DNA from: Panulirus ornatus
Lineage: Eukaryota; Arthropoda; Malacostraca; Decapoda; Palinuridae
Length of the DNA stretch: 64,000 nucleotides
Direction: 5' to 3'
NCBI RefSeq assembly: GCF_036320965.1
Contig: NC_092281.1
Location: forward strand, 6,904,392-6,968,391
Shown: piece after piece, positions 1 to 11,711 of the stretch
How positions within the stretch are numbered: the stretch's first letter is position 1
Layout of the letters: every line of letters begins with the position of its first letter
Notes under the pieces: model-generated
What the model saw: only the letters and a program-made list of their open reading frames with translations
Databases searched by the model: none
Told to the model about the DNA's origin: nothing
Program-made: the position numbers and the translations under genes

Positions 1-1428
1 CTCACGTTATCCCATCTGATCCTGGTAGGGTCAGAGGTCATCAGTGCTGATGCTTGGCACCGAAGGCACCTGGTGACCCTGAGGTGCCGCAGCCGCCGCC
101 ATCTGGTGTAGGGTCAACGGCCGAAGTAACAATACATTGTGCAACAGATTGAACCCGACAGCAGCGGAGAAAGGATGGATGGGAGGGATGGGGGAAGGGG
201 AGAGGGGTGGGAGGGAGGAGGACGCCTGCAGGTAATCAACTTCCATGAATAAACCTCCTACATATATGTGGATATTATTATTATAGGAATATATGATTTC
301 CTCTCTATAAAGTTAAAAGAGTATGGGCCTTCCGTCTGATTGGCTGTGAGGGATTGCTGGGGCAGTTCGGCGGACCAATCATTGTCGGAAGGGGGAGGGA
401 ATAGGTTGACCCAGCTGAGGTGTGTCCAGGTGTAGCCCGACCAATCAGCGGTCAGAACACTCGCGGGAGGAGGACCTGCTTCCCTACCTGGGACGACCCC
501 CTGTCCCTCTTAGGGTGGGCGTCGTACCCAGGATGTACACGTGGTGTACCCATGATCCTGTACACGCACGCGGGTCGTACCCACTAGCGTCAAGTGCTGG
601 TAGTGTTGGTGGTTAATATCCCCCGTCAACGGTGGGGCAACGAGCTGTATGTCGTCGGCGTGGTGGACGACCATGAAGACGAAGGCACTGAGGATGGTCG
701 TTCTTCGTTTTGCTCGTGGGACCAAATGGCAGCCAACGGAACACAAGTGAGTCACTTCAGGAGGCCGGGTGTGGAGTCTCCCTCACCTGCTGCAGGTCCA
801 TAAGGCCCCCTTCTGGTGCCAGTTGTGGGGAATCTCCCTCATCTGGTGCGGGTCTGGGCACTGTTAGTGTGTAGGTAGGAGCCAGCCATTTAACACGCGC
901 ATGAGAACTCTTATTTACACACATGAGTTATATCTCAGACGTCTTCAGTCATCTTTTTTTCTTTGACAAAAATTCCATTTTGTAGGAAAGCTGTCCACGT
1001 TTCCCCATCTTTTATCAATATATAGGAAACACGCATTACAAAACATACGGAAAAATGTAATCTTTAAGATCTGTGTTGAGTTTAAAATGTTTTTAAGTTT
1101 AAGATCAGTGGCATTTATATTCCCAGGTTGAAAGCGACATTTGCTTCGTTGATATTTATGTAAATATTATTACACTTTGATCTCAAAAGCTCTCTCAACG
1201 TTAGTCACCAGTGCTTGTTCTAAATTTAAATCCCCCCTTTTTTTTTTGCTGTTTTTGTTTAAAGTAGTTCACGTAATCCACAGTTTCTGGTTTAATGACA
1301 TCTGGAAGTTATTTTTGAACGTGGAGATAATTTGGTTAAGTGGGGAGGATGCTCTCTGACGTGAAGATAGAGGAAAGGTCTGCCTGGGGAGCTTGTACAG
1401 GTTATAACTGACGATGGTGGCCAGGGAC

Positions 1429-1430
<2 letters not shown>
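1..1430. other. Non-coding stretch, no gene seen
   Basis: No frame carries a recognisable domain. Short open frames at 422-616, 510-755 and 594-803 overlap each other on both strands and look accidental. A weak GGGTCGTACC-like word at about 513-577 may belong to the 21-bp motif family described elsewhere. The part from 900 to 1350 is AT-rich. Confidence 0.6.

Positions 1431-1511
<81 letters not shown>
1431..1511. repeat. (GA)n microsatellite
   Basis: Uninterrupted GA dinucleotide run of about 81 bp. Ser-Leu open frames through it on the minus strand are artefacts. Confidence 0.98.
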
Positions 1512-1513
<2 letters not shown>

Positions 1514-1580
1514 GAATTGGTGCAGGGTTTGATGGCCTCCTGGTAACTCTCCTGGAGTCGTGACGATCCTGGAACTTGAC

Positions 1581-1648
1581 GGTACAACAGCACGACCCTT
1601 GAGCACCTTAAAAGGCTAGGTCGTCTTTTTTAGGGTCGCACCGTTGTG
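1581..1648. repeat. Two copies of the dispersed 21-bp motif
   Basis: A minus-oriented copy (ACGACCCTTGAGCAC core at 1592-1606) is followed by a plus-oriented copy (AGGGTCGCACCGTTGTG at 1632-1648), so the two copies face each other in opposite orientations. They lie directly upstream of the RTE relic. See 56686-56867 for the clearest array. Confidence 0.6.
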
Positions 1649-1651
1649 TGT

Positions 1652-1926
1652 AGGAGAGTGAAGGACGTGTATTGGATAGAATGAAATGGAAGGATGTGGT
1701 ATACTAGGGTCGACGTGCTATCAGTGGACTGAACAATGTCTTGTGAAGCGGCCTAGGTAAACCATGGAAGATCTGTGGAGCCTGGTTGTGTATAGGGAGC
1801 TGTGGTTTCGGTGCATTACACATTACAGCTAGAGAATGGATGTGAACGGATGTGGCCTGTCTTCGCTTATTTCTGGCATAACTTCTCTATCGCGTGAAAC
1901 GGCGATCAAGTATGGAATATATACAC
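1652..1926 (+). mobile_element. RTE-type retrotransposon 3'-end relic
   Basis: The first 45 bp resemble the last codons of the RTE reverse transcriptase found at 54.4 kb: the relic reads roughly as ..DRMKWKDVVY, against RNRVNWSDVVYRG in the better copy. The next 100 bp match that copy's 3' untranslated region, including GTAAACCATGGAA and GACGTGCT.TCAGTGGA. After about 1770 the two 3' regions diverge, so this is a different subfamily. The final 40 bp (1885-1926) resume similarity in the tail, with GCG.GAAAC.GCGAT.AAGTAT followed by ATATATA. No endonuclease or RT core is present, so it is a 5'-truncated, decayed copy in the opposite orientation to the two better copies. The family call is by eye from shared sequence within this window. 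Confidence 0.75.
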
Positions 1927-2509
1927 ACAATTTTTAAAGGTTACCGAATTCCACTTGCTTGACGTTACGTCTGAAATGTATCATTGAGACTGGAGTCTCC
2001 ACAGAAGAATTTCTTACTCCAAAGGAGCGTGCATTTCCCTGCTACTGGAAGCGCAGCCTTAAGCTGCAGGAACTTATAGAGAGGTCCTGGGTAAAACTAC
2101 GACTCCTTCATAGGAATTAGTCTTGATGTGATTATAGATAAGATGCATATTGATGTGTTTATGTCTGTCGTGGTTGTAGTTACTCGTTTTTTATCTTATT
2201 CCTGTCGTTTTCTGTGGTCGTTATCTTGGCGGGGACGTCTTCTGTTTTCACTTGTTTTCAGTTGGTTACATGTATCTTATTTCTTCATTATTTCTTCTGT
2301 AGTCCGTAGCATATCGTCGGTGAGTCTATTTATTAAGGACGCGTCGCTCCCCGTATATAATTGTGTTTTTGTGCAGTCATTTGTCGACGTGGGTCACCCA
2401 AGGGGGACCGGGGTATGCCCCACTTAAGTTGTGTCTTGTTATTAAGTCTTATGTTTATATACACGTGTGTTACAGCTGAAATTGTATTCCTGTTGTAGCT
2501 TTCAAATTG

Positions 2510-2511
<2 letters not shown>
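1927..2511. other. Non-coding stretch, nothing recognised
   Basis: Moderately AT-rich. The 99-codon open frame at 2128-2427 is hydrophobic and low in complexity, with no family resemblance. Confidence 0.55.

Positions 2512-2585
<74 letters not shown>
2512..2585. repeat. (TC)n microsatellite
   Basis: Pure TC run of about 74 bp. Confidence 0.98.
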
Positions 2586-2591
<6 letters not shown>

Positions 2592-3769
2592 GTTGTGGAC
2601 TGTCGTATTTTCGAATGCAGTATTGAGCGAGGTTTCCCTTAATTTTTGCTTGCCTGCTGTATGGCATGACAGCCGGTGTCGCTCTCTGCTGCCCGCTGTT
2701 GCCTCTCCTTTATCCCCTTAAACACGTATTAGATTTAAGGGATAGTGCAACAAACTTAGGTAAGTGATAGTTTTTAAGGGACAGTGAAAACTTTTAGGGA
2801 CGCAATAGGGTTTAAGGGACGATGCATCATTAAATAAAAAAGGTTCTTTTTATACAGCACGGAATGAATAGAATGATAAGCTTAATTAGATTGTTATCTT
2901 TAATTATCATATGTAATTAGTTGGAAGGAATATTTCCATTATACGGGCGTTACATTTAAAAAAAATATATATAATTAAGCATGACTATTATTTGTCGTGT
3001 TTCAGTGATTTTTCGTTGTTTGAAGTTTTGGTACGTGGATAATTGTTAGTTGAATGAACCATAAAGAAGATAACTGTTTTCTTGTTTGTCAATGATTATT
3101 ATCTGTACTTTCGAAAGTATTTGATACGGAAAGTATATGAAAGTCAAAATGAAGCCTTTGAATACATTTCCTCCGTCCTCAGTCTACCTTACCGTCTTAT
3201 TATAAAGCTTCCCAGTGTAAGATTTAGATTAATAATTCACATCTCTAGTATGGCGTCGACAGTTTCCGGTTTCCCATTTCCTGTAAACATAAAATACAAG
3301 GAAAATGGGAAGGCTGCTTCTAAAGTCCGCCATCTGCCTGACACTCAGTTAAATCGTCATTTTTTTTCTTGCGCATTTCATTGTTTATCGACAAAGCCGG
3401 GTAGTTGACGGCTTGAGTGCGTATTTGCGCATCATTTCAGTGGAATAACTGACGTAATTATCGTCTTGTTAGCCCGCCCTCCTGTGACTGGTCAGAAATT
3501 ATGATTTTCCCAATCTGCTTGTCAGTGAGGTAGGTCTTCAGTTACCGTTACGTGATTGGTGGAGTGGGAGCCGGGCGGTTGATGTAGTTGGCTGGAGGGC
3601 TTGGTTGGGTGTTGTCTTGGCGTGGTTGATGTGGTGGCGGCTTGGTGGGAATGATTGGTTGATTTGAATGCCGGAGTTACGGGACCTGGTGTGGGTAGAA
3701 GTGTGGCTGTGGGTGGATCACAACCAGAGTCCTGGCGGCAAGTAACATTCTACCTGTCTGTTACGTCCT

Positions 3770-3773
<4 letters not shown>
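2586..3773. other. AT-rich non-coding stretch
   Basis: Contains a few short repeats of 'AAGGGA(C/T)AGTG'-like text at 2737-2830 (a degenerate tandem of roughly 30-35 bp). Otherwise nothing recognised. The 108-codon frame at 3082-3408 has no domain. Confidence 0.5.

Positions 3774-3830
<57 letters not shown>
3774..3830. repeat. (CT)n microsatellite
   Basis: Pure CT run of about 57 bp. Confidence 0.98.
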
Positions 3831-3831
<1 letters not shown>

Positions 3832-4020
3832 GCTCGTCACACCATCCTTATTTAGTTTCCGGGAGGAAACTGCGCAGTTCTTGGCCTGCCCCGCCCCGCC
3901 GTCGCCCCCCTCCCCCTTTACATGAGTTACAGCGCAGGTGGGAGGGGGGGGGGGCATAGGCTGCCGCCCCTGGAGGAGGGGGAGGGGGGGGTGAAGAACC
4001 TCCGCGGGCATTTATTGGAA

Positions 4021-4083
4021 CGTTAACGGCACGACCCACGAGCACGACCGGTCGTACCGCCGCCGTGTTCAAGGGGATGAGGT
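4021..4083. repeat. 21-bp motif copies
   Basis: ACGACCCACGAGCACGACC followed by GGTCGTACCGCCGCCGTG puts a minus-oriented and a plus-oriented copy of the dispersed 21-bp motif back to back. Confidence 0.55.
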
Positions 4084-4590
4084 CGTTAGCTAACTCTCAG
4101 CCTCGTAGGGGTGGTGGGAGATGGAAGAGGGGGTAGATGGGCGTCAAAATTGATGATGTCTTTGTTCCTCCAGCACTGACGTCACTTCCTCCTACACTGA
4201 CGTCGCTCTTCCTCCAACACTGTCACGCTTGAGCTGAGGACACAGAATGTGGAGGGGGTGAGGGGTAACAGATTAACCCCTACCATGTGTACCAGTGTGG
4301 TAGGCAGACCTTACAGGGGGTGGTGGCACGGGGCAGACTTTACCAGGAGGGGTTTTACTGGCGCAGGATGAGGGGAGACCTTACTGGGAAGGGTGGTGAG
4401 GGGTGAGGGAGAGAGTATAGCACTGGCGTAAACCAGAGGGGGTGGGGGGAGGAGGGGGGAGGGGTGGAGCGCTGCCTTGACCCAGAGGCTGGGCGGCCGG
4501 TAGTGAAAGTTGCCGCCGCGGCCGCCACCCCAGTACTGGGGGCAACGACCGGCCCTCCCTCCCTCCCTCCCTCCCTCACGTGCTTCCTCG

Positions 4591-5042
4591 CACCCCTCAC
4601 CTGGCCCCCTGCACCCCTCACCTGGCCTACTGTACCCCTCACCTGGCCTACTGCACCCCTCAACTTGGGCCCTGTACCCCTCACTTACCTACCCACACCC
4701 CCTGCACGCCTCACGTGGCTCCCTGCACCCTTCATCTGGCCCCTGCACCCCTCGCCTGGGCCCATTTACCCCCCGGACCTCACTTAGCCCTCAACCCCTC
4801 ACTTGGCCCCCACATCTTTCATCTGGCTCACTCACCCCTCACTTGCATACTTGATCCCTGAACCCCTCACCTATCCCTCACATCCCACTCCTGGCTTCTG
4901 ATCCTATCACTGGCCCCCCACACCCCTCGTCTGGCCCTCTACACCCCTCACCTGACCCGTACACCCCTCACCTGTCCCCTACACCCCTCACTTGTCCTCC
5001 ACACCCCTCATTTGTCCCCCCACGCCCCTCACTTGGCCACCC
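4591..5042 (+). repeat. Minisatellite, 21-bp unit (CACCCCTCACCTGGCC...)
   Basis: About 20 units. The first four are 21 bp each (4591-4611 onward) and differ by one to a few bases; the unit reads CACCCCTCACCTGGCCTACT plus G. Later units degrade and vary in length. All three plus-strand frames stay open as Pro/His/Leu-rich runs because the unit is a multiple of three, so the overlapping 107-114 codon frames are artefacts. Confidence 0.9.
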
Positions 5043-5151
5043 GCCATATCCTTCCTCACTCTTATGGTCGGCCTTGTCTTCTGGTATTCATTCACAGGAT
5101 CTCCCGTCCTCCTCTTGATTATTTTTTCACAAGATCTTTACAGTCTTCTTA

Positions 5152-5315
5152 AAGAGCTTGTTGGGTTCCTTACAAGAGCTTGTGGGATATTTAGAAGAAT
5201 TTGTAGGTTCCTTACGATAACTTATGGGTTCCTTATAATAGCAAGGGGGTTACATATAAGAACTTGTGGCCAACTTACAAGAGCTTGTGAGCTACAAGAG
5301 CTTTTAGGTTTATAG
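5152..5315 (+). repeat. Minisatellite, 21-bp unit (AAGAGCTTGTGGGTTCC...)
   Basis: Eight consecutive units, mostly 21 bp, each starting AAGAGCTTGT or a close variant and ending CCTTAC or similar (5152, 5174, 5195, 5216, 5237, 5258, 5279, 5296). It follows the preceding 21-bp array after about 110 bp but has an unrelated sequence. Confidence 0.9.
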
Positions 5316-5345
5316 AGGAGGTTCCTGGATTCCTAGAACATTTTA

Positions 5346-5610
5346 CTGCGAACGTTGGGTTGACCTATGGTCGGGGTCGTGGACTGCCCGTGACATATAC
5401 GACCTAGTGTTCGTTGACCTTTCGGACACTAACGTTACAACCCCTGAACACTGGCGGTGCGACCCTTGAGCTGTGGCCATACGACCATTGGAGCACCGGC
5501 GATACGACCCTTTGGCGTGATGGCGTGACGTCTTTACCTGATCAGGGACCAAAACGTCGTACACGAGGGTCGTAACGTCGATGCTCATGGGGTCGTACCG
5601 TTATGCTGAG
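5346..5610. repeat. Cluster of the dispersed 21-bp motif
   Basis: Minus-oriented units of 22-23 bp occur at about 5445-5515 (GCGGTGCGACCCTTGAGC, GATACGACCCTTTGGC). Plus-oriented units lie at 5566-5610 (GAGGGTCGTAACGTCGATGC and GGGGTCGTACCGTTATGC). Both orientations therefore sit within 300 bp. Confidence 0.75.
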
Positions 5611-6258
5611 GGAATTTGTATCACCTGCGTTGCCTCTCCGTCATGTAGTTCGTGGGCAGCGTCCTCGCTCGGGGAGGCGCTAAGCGTCATGTCCTAGACC
5701 AGCAGTTGGGATCCTTACTGGGGGAAGAAAACAGTTCTTTACCGCCGCTTCACGTATGACTGTTTCGTAAATACTGGAGGGGGTGTCGTGGGTCCTAGAC
5801 TGTTGACTGGCAGGCTCCTCTGGCGAGGCTAAAAGTTGTAGTAATTATGGTAGACTGGTAAGGAGTGTCCAGCGGCCTCAGGATATCTGTCCCACCTAAT
5901 CTCCTCCTCCTCCTCCTCTCCCAATTGCCTCCGGTTTCTAGGCGGCTCACACGGGCAGATGGATACCCCGGGAAGGCATTATGTCCGCTGTGTTGGTCTC
6001 TTTGTGTGCGTGTGTGCCATTTCATGGACACATGAGAAAGTTGGGTACATTGTGTCCACGGACCTTCCAACGTCGGTAACGGCATCTGGACGCGACTTGG
6101 GGATCGAAGCGCTAAAGAACGTCCAGTGGTCTGGGTGTTGTTGATGGTTTCCTTCAGATACGTTCACACCTGCTGGAAGGTGATTGATCAATGTCTGGAA
6201 AGTAGATAAGTGGGAGGGCGAGTATGAAGGCCAGTTAATGGGGTAGCACAAGGGAGGG
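5611..6258. other. Non-coding stretch
   Basis: No recognisable gene or repeat. The open frames at 5795-6085 and 5979-6365 lack domains. Confidence 0.5.
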
Positions 6259-6560
6259 GGTACATGGGGCGAGACAGAAGACCTGATGATCCGTGACGAG
6301 GTTATATACAGTGGAAGGTAGTTACATGGTATTGAACGTTCCCAACCTGTTTGCTGCAGGTACATGGGAAAGGCAGATAACAGAAGACCTGACCATCAGA
6401 GGCGAAGTTCTCAGCTGGAGGAGAGCAAGAATATCCTGCATACCTGATATATGAACGTCAGCTATGCGGGGTTACAGCATGGGAAAGCTAGATGACAACA
6501 GACCTAATGATCTTTGAGCAGGTTGTCTATTGGTGAATAGTAACGGTAACCTAGAATTTA
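6259..6560 (+). repeat. Dispersed repeat in about three tandem copies
   Basis: Units begin near 6261, 6361 and 6472. Each has a TACATGGG or CATGGGAAA word, then CAGAAGACCTGATGATC or a close variant, then GAGCAGGT/GACGAGGT about 15 bp later. A fourth, isolated relative lies at 49660-49750 (GGAGACCTGATGGTCCTTGA). The unit is about 100-111 bp. No coding capacity is visible. Confidence 0.7.
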
Positions 6561-7615
6561 TGGTCTAGGTAGATTGACACAGTAGTTAAGTTGTTATCAC
6601 CGTAGAGAAGAAGAATGCATGAGACTTTACATGGGGACACCGCCTGCCTGTCGATGGAGGGGTCTCAGGGTGGGAGTTGTGTCTGTGAATAGTACACGCA
6701 GCTCTCCAGACCTTCACTAGTGGTTGTTTGGTAACCTGAAGATTTTCTCGTAGTTCACCTGGACCGGGATGGTATTAGATCATGCTCAGAGGGGGATGAG
6801 TCGTCGTATTGCAAGGAGGCCATGATTACAGTGACGGGGATAAACTTTTATTCACATGTTGTCACCATACTAGGAGAAAGTTTCTTGTCGTAGTGAAGGC
6901 GGTCGATGTCATTGTACTGAAGAGGTTTTTATTGTACTCTGAAGGTCAAGAGTTTCAACATGACTCGAGGGGTTAAGTCGTGTCCCTGGTGAGGTTGTAT
7001 AAGGACTCGTGTAACAGTTCCCAAGAGGTTTAGTAATGGCTCTCCTGAGGTTTCAACATGACACGGTAACTTCTCTTGGACTTCGAGTCATGGTACTGAT
7101 GGGGGCGGGAGGGCATGGAGGTGAGGCTGGCGTGGGTCACGGGACGGGCGGTAGGGCGGCCAGCCCGGGCCTGGCCAGGCGGTCGAGCGGGCCAGGAGAA
7201 AGCTGGCCAGACTGGCCGGGCTGCTGGTCGACCGGCTGGGTAGCGTAGCTTGACCTTGGCTCCTGCCGCTGGTGACTCCTGGCAACAGGTTATACAGGAA
7301 TCCTCCCGTAATGACTCAACTGCCGGGAGAGTCGTTAACGTCCTCACCCGTCTGGTCCTCTCTTCCCCTGTACTCTTCCAGGTTTTCTCCCGTATCCTCC
7401 TCTGGTCATGCAACACACCACCGTCAGGAAATTACTCTTCCAGTTCGCATCGTCCATAGTTCGTTTGTAAGGATTTCCCCTGTTGTTATTCGTCCTTTTT
7501 CCAGATTCATTGTTCTTATCAATCAGTTTTCAGTCTTCACCGTTTTCATTGGATAATTTTTCTAGAAAATACCATTCTTATGTGTTCATGTTTGGTAGTC
7601 TGCCTATCATTTCCC
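6561..7615. other. Non-coding stretch
   Basis: GC-rich patch at 7100-7250; no domain in any frame. AGAGAAGAAGAATGC at 6605 recurs as AAAGAAGAATGC at 49739, so the repeat at 6259-6560 may extend to about 6640. Confidence 0.45.
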
Positions 7616-7755
7616 CTTCCAGTCCTGACTATCACCACTCGTCTTTCCAGTTCTGACCATCACCACTCGTCTTCCAGTTCTGACCATCACCACTCGTCTT
7701 TCCAGTTCTGACCATCACCACTCGTCTTTCCAGTTCTGACCACCACTCGTCCGTC
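7616..7755 (+). repeat. Minisatellite, 27-28 bp unit
   Basis: About five near-identical units of TTCCAGTTCTGACCATCACC followed by ACTCGTCT. The last unit is degraded. Confidence 0.92.
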
Positions 7756-8219
7756 CATCCTGAACCCATTATCCAGCTTTCGGCAGTAAATACGTATGAT
7801 CTTGTGTAAGAGATAAGAGATGACAGGGTCACGCTGGATCGACACAACTTGCGTCTTGCACAGTGTCTCCGGTGATTCCATGTCTCCCTAATACGCGTGA
7901 GAAGTCTTATGAAGACGACCTGGAAAGTTGATCTTGATTACTTGCCGACCGACCTACTGTGGGAGAGAGAGATGGTGTACTGCAAAGCAGCACCAACTTT
8001 GGTGAGGTTAACTGAACGTGTTCGTCTCTCGCTTACCTGCAGGTGATGCTCCATGCTAAGAAAACCTGTTTATTGATAGTGTTATGTTTAGTACTTCTGG
8101 AAGGGGGCTCCAGCCTCCTTAAGTGGGAGAAGCTCTGAATTTTTCTGGTTCAGAAATTTATTTTGAAGAACCTCTGTTTTGTTGTTGTTATTGTTGTTTT
8201 AAAAGGTGCCACGAGGTAA

Positions 8220-8221
<2 letters not shown>
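7756..8221. other. Non-coding stretch, nothing recognised
   Basis: No domain and no repeat seen. Confidence 0.5.
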
Positions 8222-8287
<66 letters not shown>

Positions 8288-8293
8288 TGTGTT
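8222..8293. repeat. (GT)n microsatellite
   Basis: GT run of about 66 bp ending in GTCTGTG. Confidence 0.98.
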
Positions 8294-9028
8294 TATCGTG
8301 TTATGAGGATGGTGCTCGAGAGGTTTGATATCATTAGTTCTACACAAACTCCCTTCATAGAATGATTAGGGAACTGGAAGTTCCAGTCCCTCAGTAATGG
8401 ATAGGTAAGTTCAGCTGGTATTATATTTTATTTTTTTGTATTGAATCTTGCGGTTCTGACCATCTCTTATTGTTCATGATTGCCTCGTCTTCCTCAGTTC
8501 TCTCTCATGGTGGGGCATCTTTCACTTGGTGGCGTTCTCTCTGTTTCTTCCAATTCAGTTATGATCATCCTTGATCGCCCACTATCCAGTTCTCGCCATC
8601 TTTATTACTCCCAGTTGTCTTGCTCAGTTTTCGTAGTTCAAGCTTTTTCTCTTTTCTTCATTGAAATAACTACGTTATAGTGGTGGTGATGGTAGGGAGT
8701 AGGGGGGCGTAAATGTCTGGTACTGGGGCGGTGGATGTGAAGGGCTAGTGATGGGGGGATGGGTGTGAGGGGCAAGTGATGGGGGGATGGATGTGAATGA
8801 CCTGGGCAAATCCAGGTGTTAGTGAGTGTTGGTGGTGGTGGAGGGGAGCGAGTGGTACCCAGAGGGTCCCCGGTGACCCACTTGGGGGAAAGTTGAATGT
8901 GGTGGAGGTTGGTGACCTCCGGACCTTGTGGGGGGAGGCGGCGGGGTCGTTGATCTCCTCCCTCTGCTGCTGCCCATGGTGGTGGTGGTGGTGGTAGGGG
9001 GGGGGGGGCGGTGAGGGAAAGGTAAAGA
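8294..9028. other. Non-coding stretch with G-rich tract
   Basis: Imperfect GGTG-rich DNA from 8680 to 9015, including a GGT run (about 8979-8997) and a poly-G run (8998-9009). The overlapping long minus-strand frames (up to 175 codons) are Pro/His-rich products of this composition. Confidence 0.55.
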
Positions 9029-9052
9029 GTGTGTGTGTGCGCGTGTGTGTGG

Positions 9053-9084
<32 letters not shown>
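9029..9084. repeat. Interrupted (GT)n microsatellite
   Basis: GT run with GC and GG interruptions near its start. Confidence 0.95.
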
Positions 9085-9087
<3 letters not shown>

Positions 9088-10411
9088 GGTGTGCAGGAGA
9101 CAAGGTTTGGGCTGGGAGTGTGTAAGCGCACGCCCCTGGTCTGGAAACGCCACTGTTTCTGGCATGGAGGCTATCGTAGGTTGGTGGAATTAGGCAATTA
9201 ACTAGTTGAGGATGGTGTAGTGAGCAGGGGTGGTGTGCGGGAAGGTACAGGAGGCATTTAAGGCTAAGCAACGTTGCTCACGACTTCAATGGTCAGACAG
9301 ACTACAAACGCGGGACGAAGTCAGGGATCAGTGCTGTCGTCCGTCCCATCGTGGACGACTCGCCCGAGCTAAGCTCACCAGTGACGAGTTCTCCTGAGCC
9401 GTCGCGGATCCTCTGCGTACCACCTGGCCCACCTCCCGTTCTGGGGTGGAGAGTGGACAAACAAGCACAGCGCACGGACGAGCGTGACCAGACATACTTC
9501 GTGCGACTTTTAGTTTTTCAGTCAGTAATTTAACCGTTTTTTTTTTTTTTTTCGATGGAGCGTGATCGTACAGGGTTCAGTCACTCCTCCAAGTCTGGGT
9601 TAAAAGTTGCAAGACACTTGCCCGAGTCATTCATTAATGTGTGGTCCACAAGTGTGTCACAAACATTACTTTCTAATCCAGTGACTTCGCTAAGTCATGT
9701 TGTGCTCGGGTCTCAGACATAAAGGTGATTGATTGTCCTGATTCCTTAACTCCGAGAGTGAGACGGATCTTGCTTCCTCTCATACATCCACATGAGCGTT
9801 GGACTTCGATATTGATGAGATGACTCGCACTTCCGACCCTCAGCTTTTGTCTATTTATTTTACGTCCACCTCTTTAATTTTCTGACCATCGTAATATAGC
9901 CCCATCTTTTAAGTAACCTCTGATGGGAGACTTTTTCGAACACCATTCTGAAAATCTAGATAGGAGTCTGGACTCTACCAGGGTATCTACCACGTCCCGA
10001 ACTGCGTCTTCGAGTTACTGGCTTCCCCTGATCCAGTTGGAAGTGGATTTGGCTTGGCGTGATCACTCACACCATCAGTGGACATCCCGAGTTCAGAGAC
10101 GAAATGGAATTACTCCTCTTTGCTGGCCTGCTCCCATGTATCCTGATTTCCGGTCTTCGATCTCTTGGATTCATTATTCGTGTCGGATTTGGATCAAAAT
10201 TGATCAGATTTGTAACTGAGTTTCGGTCTTCATTCAAGTTTAGAGCGGGCGGGCACCAGTACACTTACAGAAGATGAAAATAAAGTAATTCTTTGGTTAT
10301 TTGATTAATTTATCTGAGAATATTTTCAAAATAATTAAGATTCTCAGTATGTGAAGGTTATCAACACCTGTACCAGACCTGAAAGAGTTTCGAGGAGAAT
10401 AGAGACGTTGG
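9085..10411. other. Non-coding stretch
   Basis: Poly-T at about 9536-9552. Open frames at 9923-10219 and 10059-10277 carry no recognised domain. Confidence 0.45.
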
Positions 10412-11080
10412 TTGGGAAGTATTTCTCTCTCTCTCTCTTGTACCATGCCCCAACAACGAAGGCATCATAGTAAACGACCCAACGGTTGTGGCGAAAGTTT
10501 CTCGTCAGCGTCTGGTGTCAGTTGGGAGGTCCAAGATGTTAGACAGAGAGAGACCTTTCCCTTGTCTGTCTCCTCTAATCACGAAGAGGATTATAGTGAA
10601 CCATTTCTTATGAACGACATGATATCAGGTATTTCAGGCAATGAATCTGTTGTCACAGGGGAAGATGGAATACACTGTGATGTGTTGAAACATATTACTG
10701 AAGTCGTCATAGCATTATTGAAAGAATCTGATATGGATGCTTAGTGCAGTTTCATGCACTTGAAATTTATCTCTTATACATGCTATTCTTAATCCGGATA
10801 AAGATCCTGTATAGCCTTATCGCACTGGCTAGTTGTGTCCGGATTGATGAAAATAAGAAATAGTAAAATGGTTAGGTATGCTGAAAGACATGAATGTATC
10901 ATTCCAGTATGGTTATATAGAGTTTTGATCTACCACATACCATTTGTTACGAATATGAATGACATTAGAAGGTAACGTCATACCATAGCAGTGATTTTGT
11001 GATTTAGAGAAACCTCTTGATACTCTTCTTAGAGGTACGGTATCGTGAGACAGTTCCACAGAGGAGGCCCGTGAGGCGGA
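10412..11080 (+). pseudogene. Decayed I/Jockey-like LINE reverse transcriptase
   Basis: Reading across frames with several stops and frameshifts gives RT blocks in the correct order. An MNDMISGISGN...GEDGIHCDVLKHI block lies at about 10609-10700 (compare the PGEDGI..DVL block of I/Jockey RTs). Then follow LIHAILNPDKDP (about 10770-10812), KMVRYAERHE (about 10866-10896), FQYGYIEF*STT..LL (about 10902-10950) matching the QFGFR..RST block, and DLEKPLDTLLRG (11001-11036) in the place of the conserved DLEKAYD block that holds the first catalytic aspartate. The 110-codon open frame at 10412-10744 is only the N-terminal piece. The catalytic (Y/F)ADD block is not visible. Clade assignment is tentative. 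Confidence 0.75.
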
Positions 11081-11711
11081 GTATGAAGGTTTAGTCATCA
11101 GATTTTGAGGGACAGTAACGAAGATGATGGTTGGTAGTTAGAGCTCGAGGGAATTGCTGCTGGAAGAAGGTGTGACGCGGAGAGACGTGTCAAAGTGTTA
11201 CCTACTTCATTGCTGCCATTAACTTTGTTGGAGACACCAATCCTGGGAATGTTATCTTATCTCCCTCTGTCTGTTGCACGTCATCATCTCCTTGAAGTCA
11301 AAGTGAGACGCTGGCAAGCTTGAGTTGATAAGATAACCGATTAAGGAAATATCTCTAGTTTTAATTTCTCAGAACAACAACAGTAAAAAAAAAAAAAACT
11401 ATGACTGTACTTCAACTAGATCAACATAAAGATCAGCTGGCCGATATATATTGCTGAAAGGCGTCCTCGTTCCCTACGAAGAGGAGGCGACATTTTTGGA
11501 ACCTGAATTTTGACGGAAGATTGACGTAGGCTCCTCATAATGAAAATAAAGTGACGCAAAGTAGCTTAACATTTTGAAGATAATGTCTTACTGCTGCTAG
11601 GGAGCAGATAGGAGGACCAAACCTTGGTCACATGTGTCATTATGTAGATGGACACTGGACTATGGTTGCCAGATATATTCATCGGTCGCTGAGGATTTCC
11701 TGAAAATGGTT
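11081..11711. other. Unassigned stretch inside a decayed LINE
   Basis: Lies where the rest of the RT (palm, ADD motif, thumb) should be, but I see no match; poly-A at 11386-11398. It is either too diverged or an insertion that replaced the middle of the element. Confidence 0.4.

Noticed and set aside
4464..4861. Three overlapping Pro/His/Leu-rich open frames
   Set aside because: All three frames are open because the underlying tandem unit is 21 bp.
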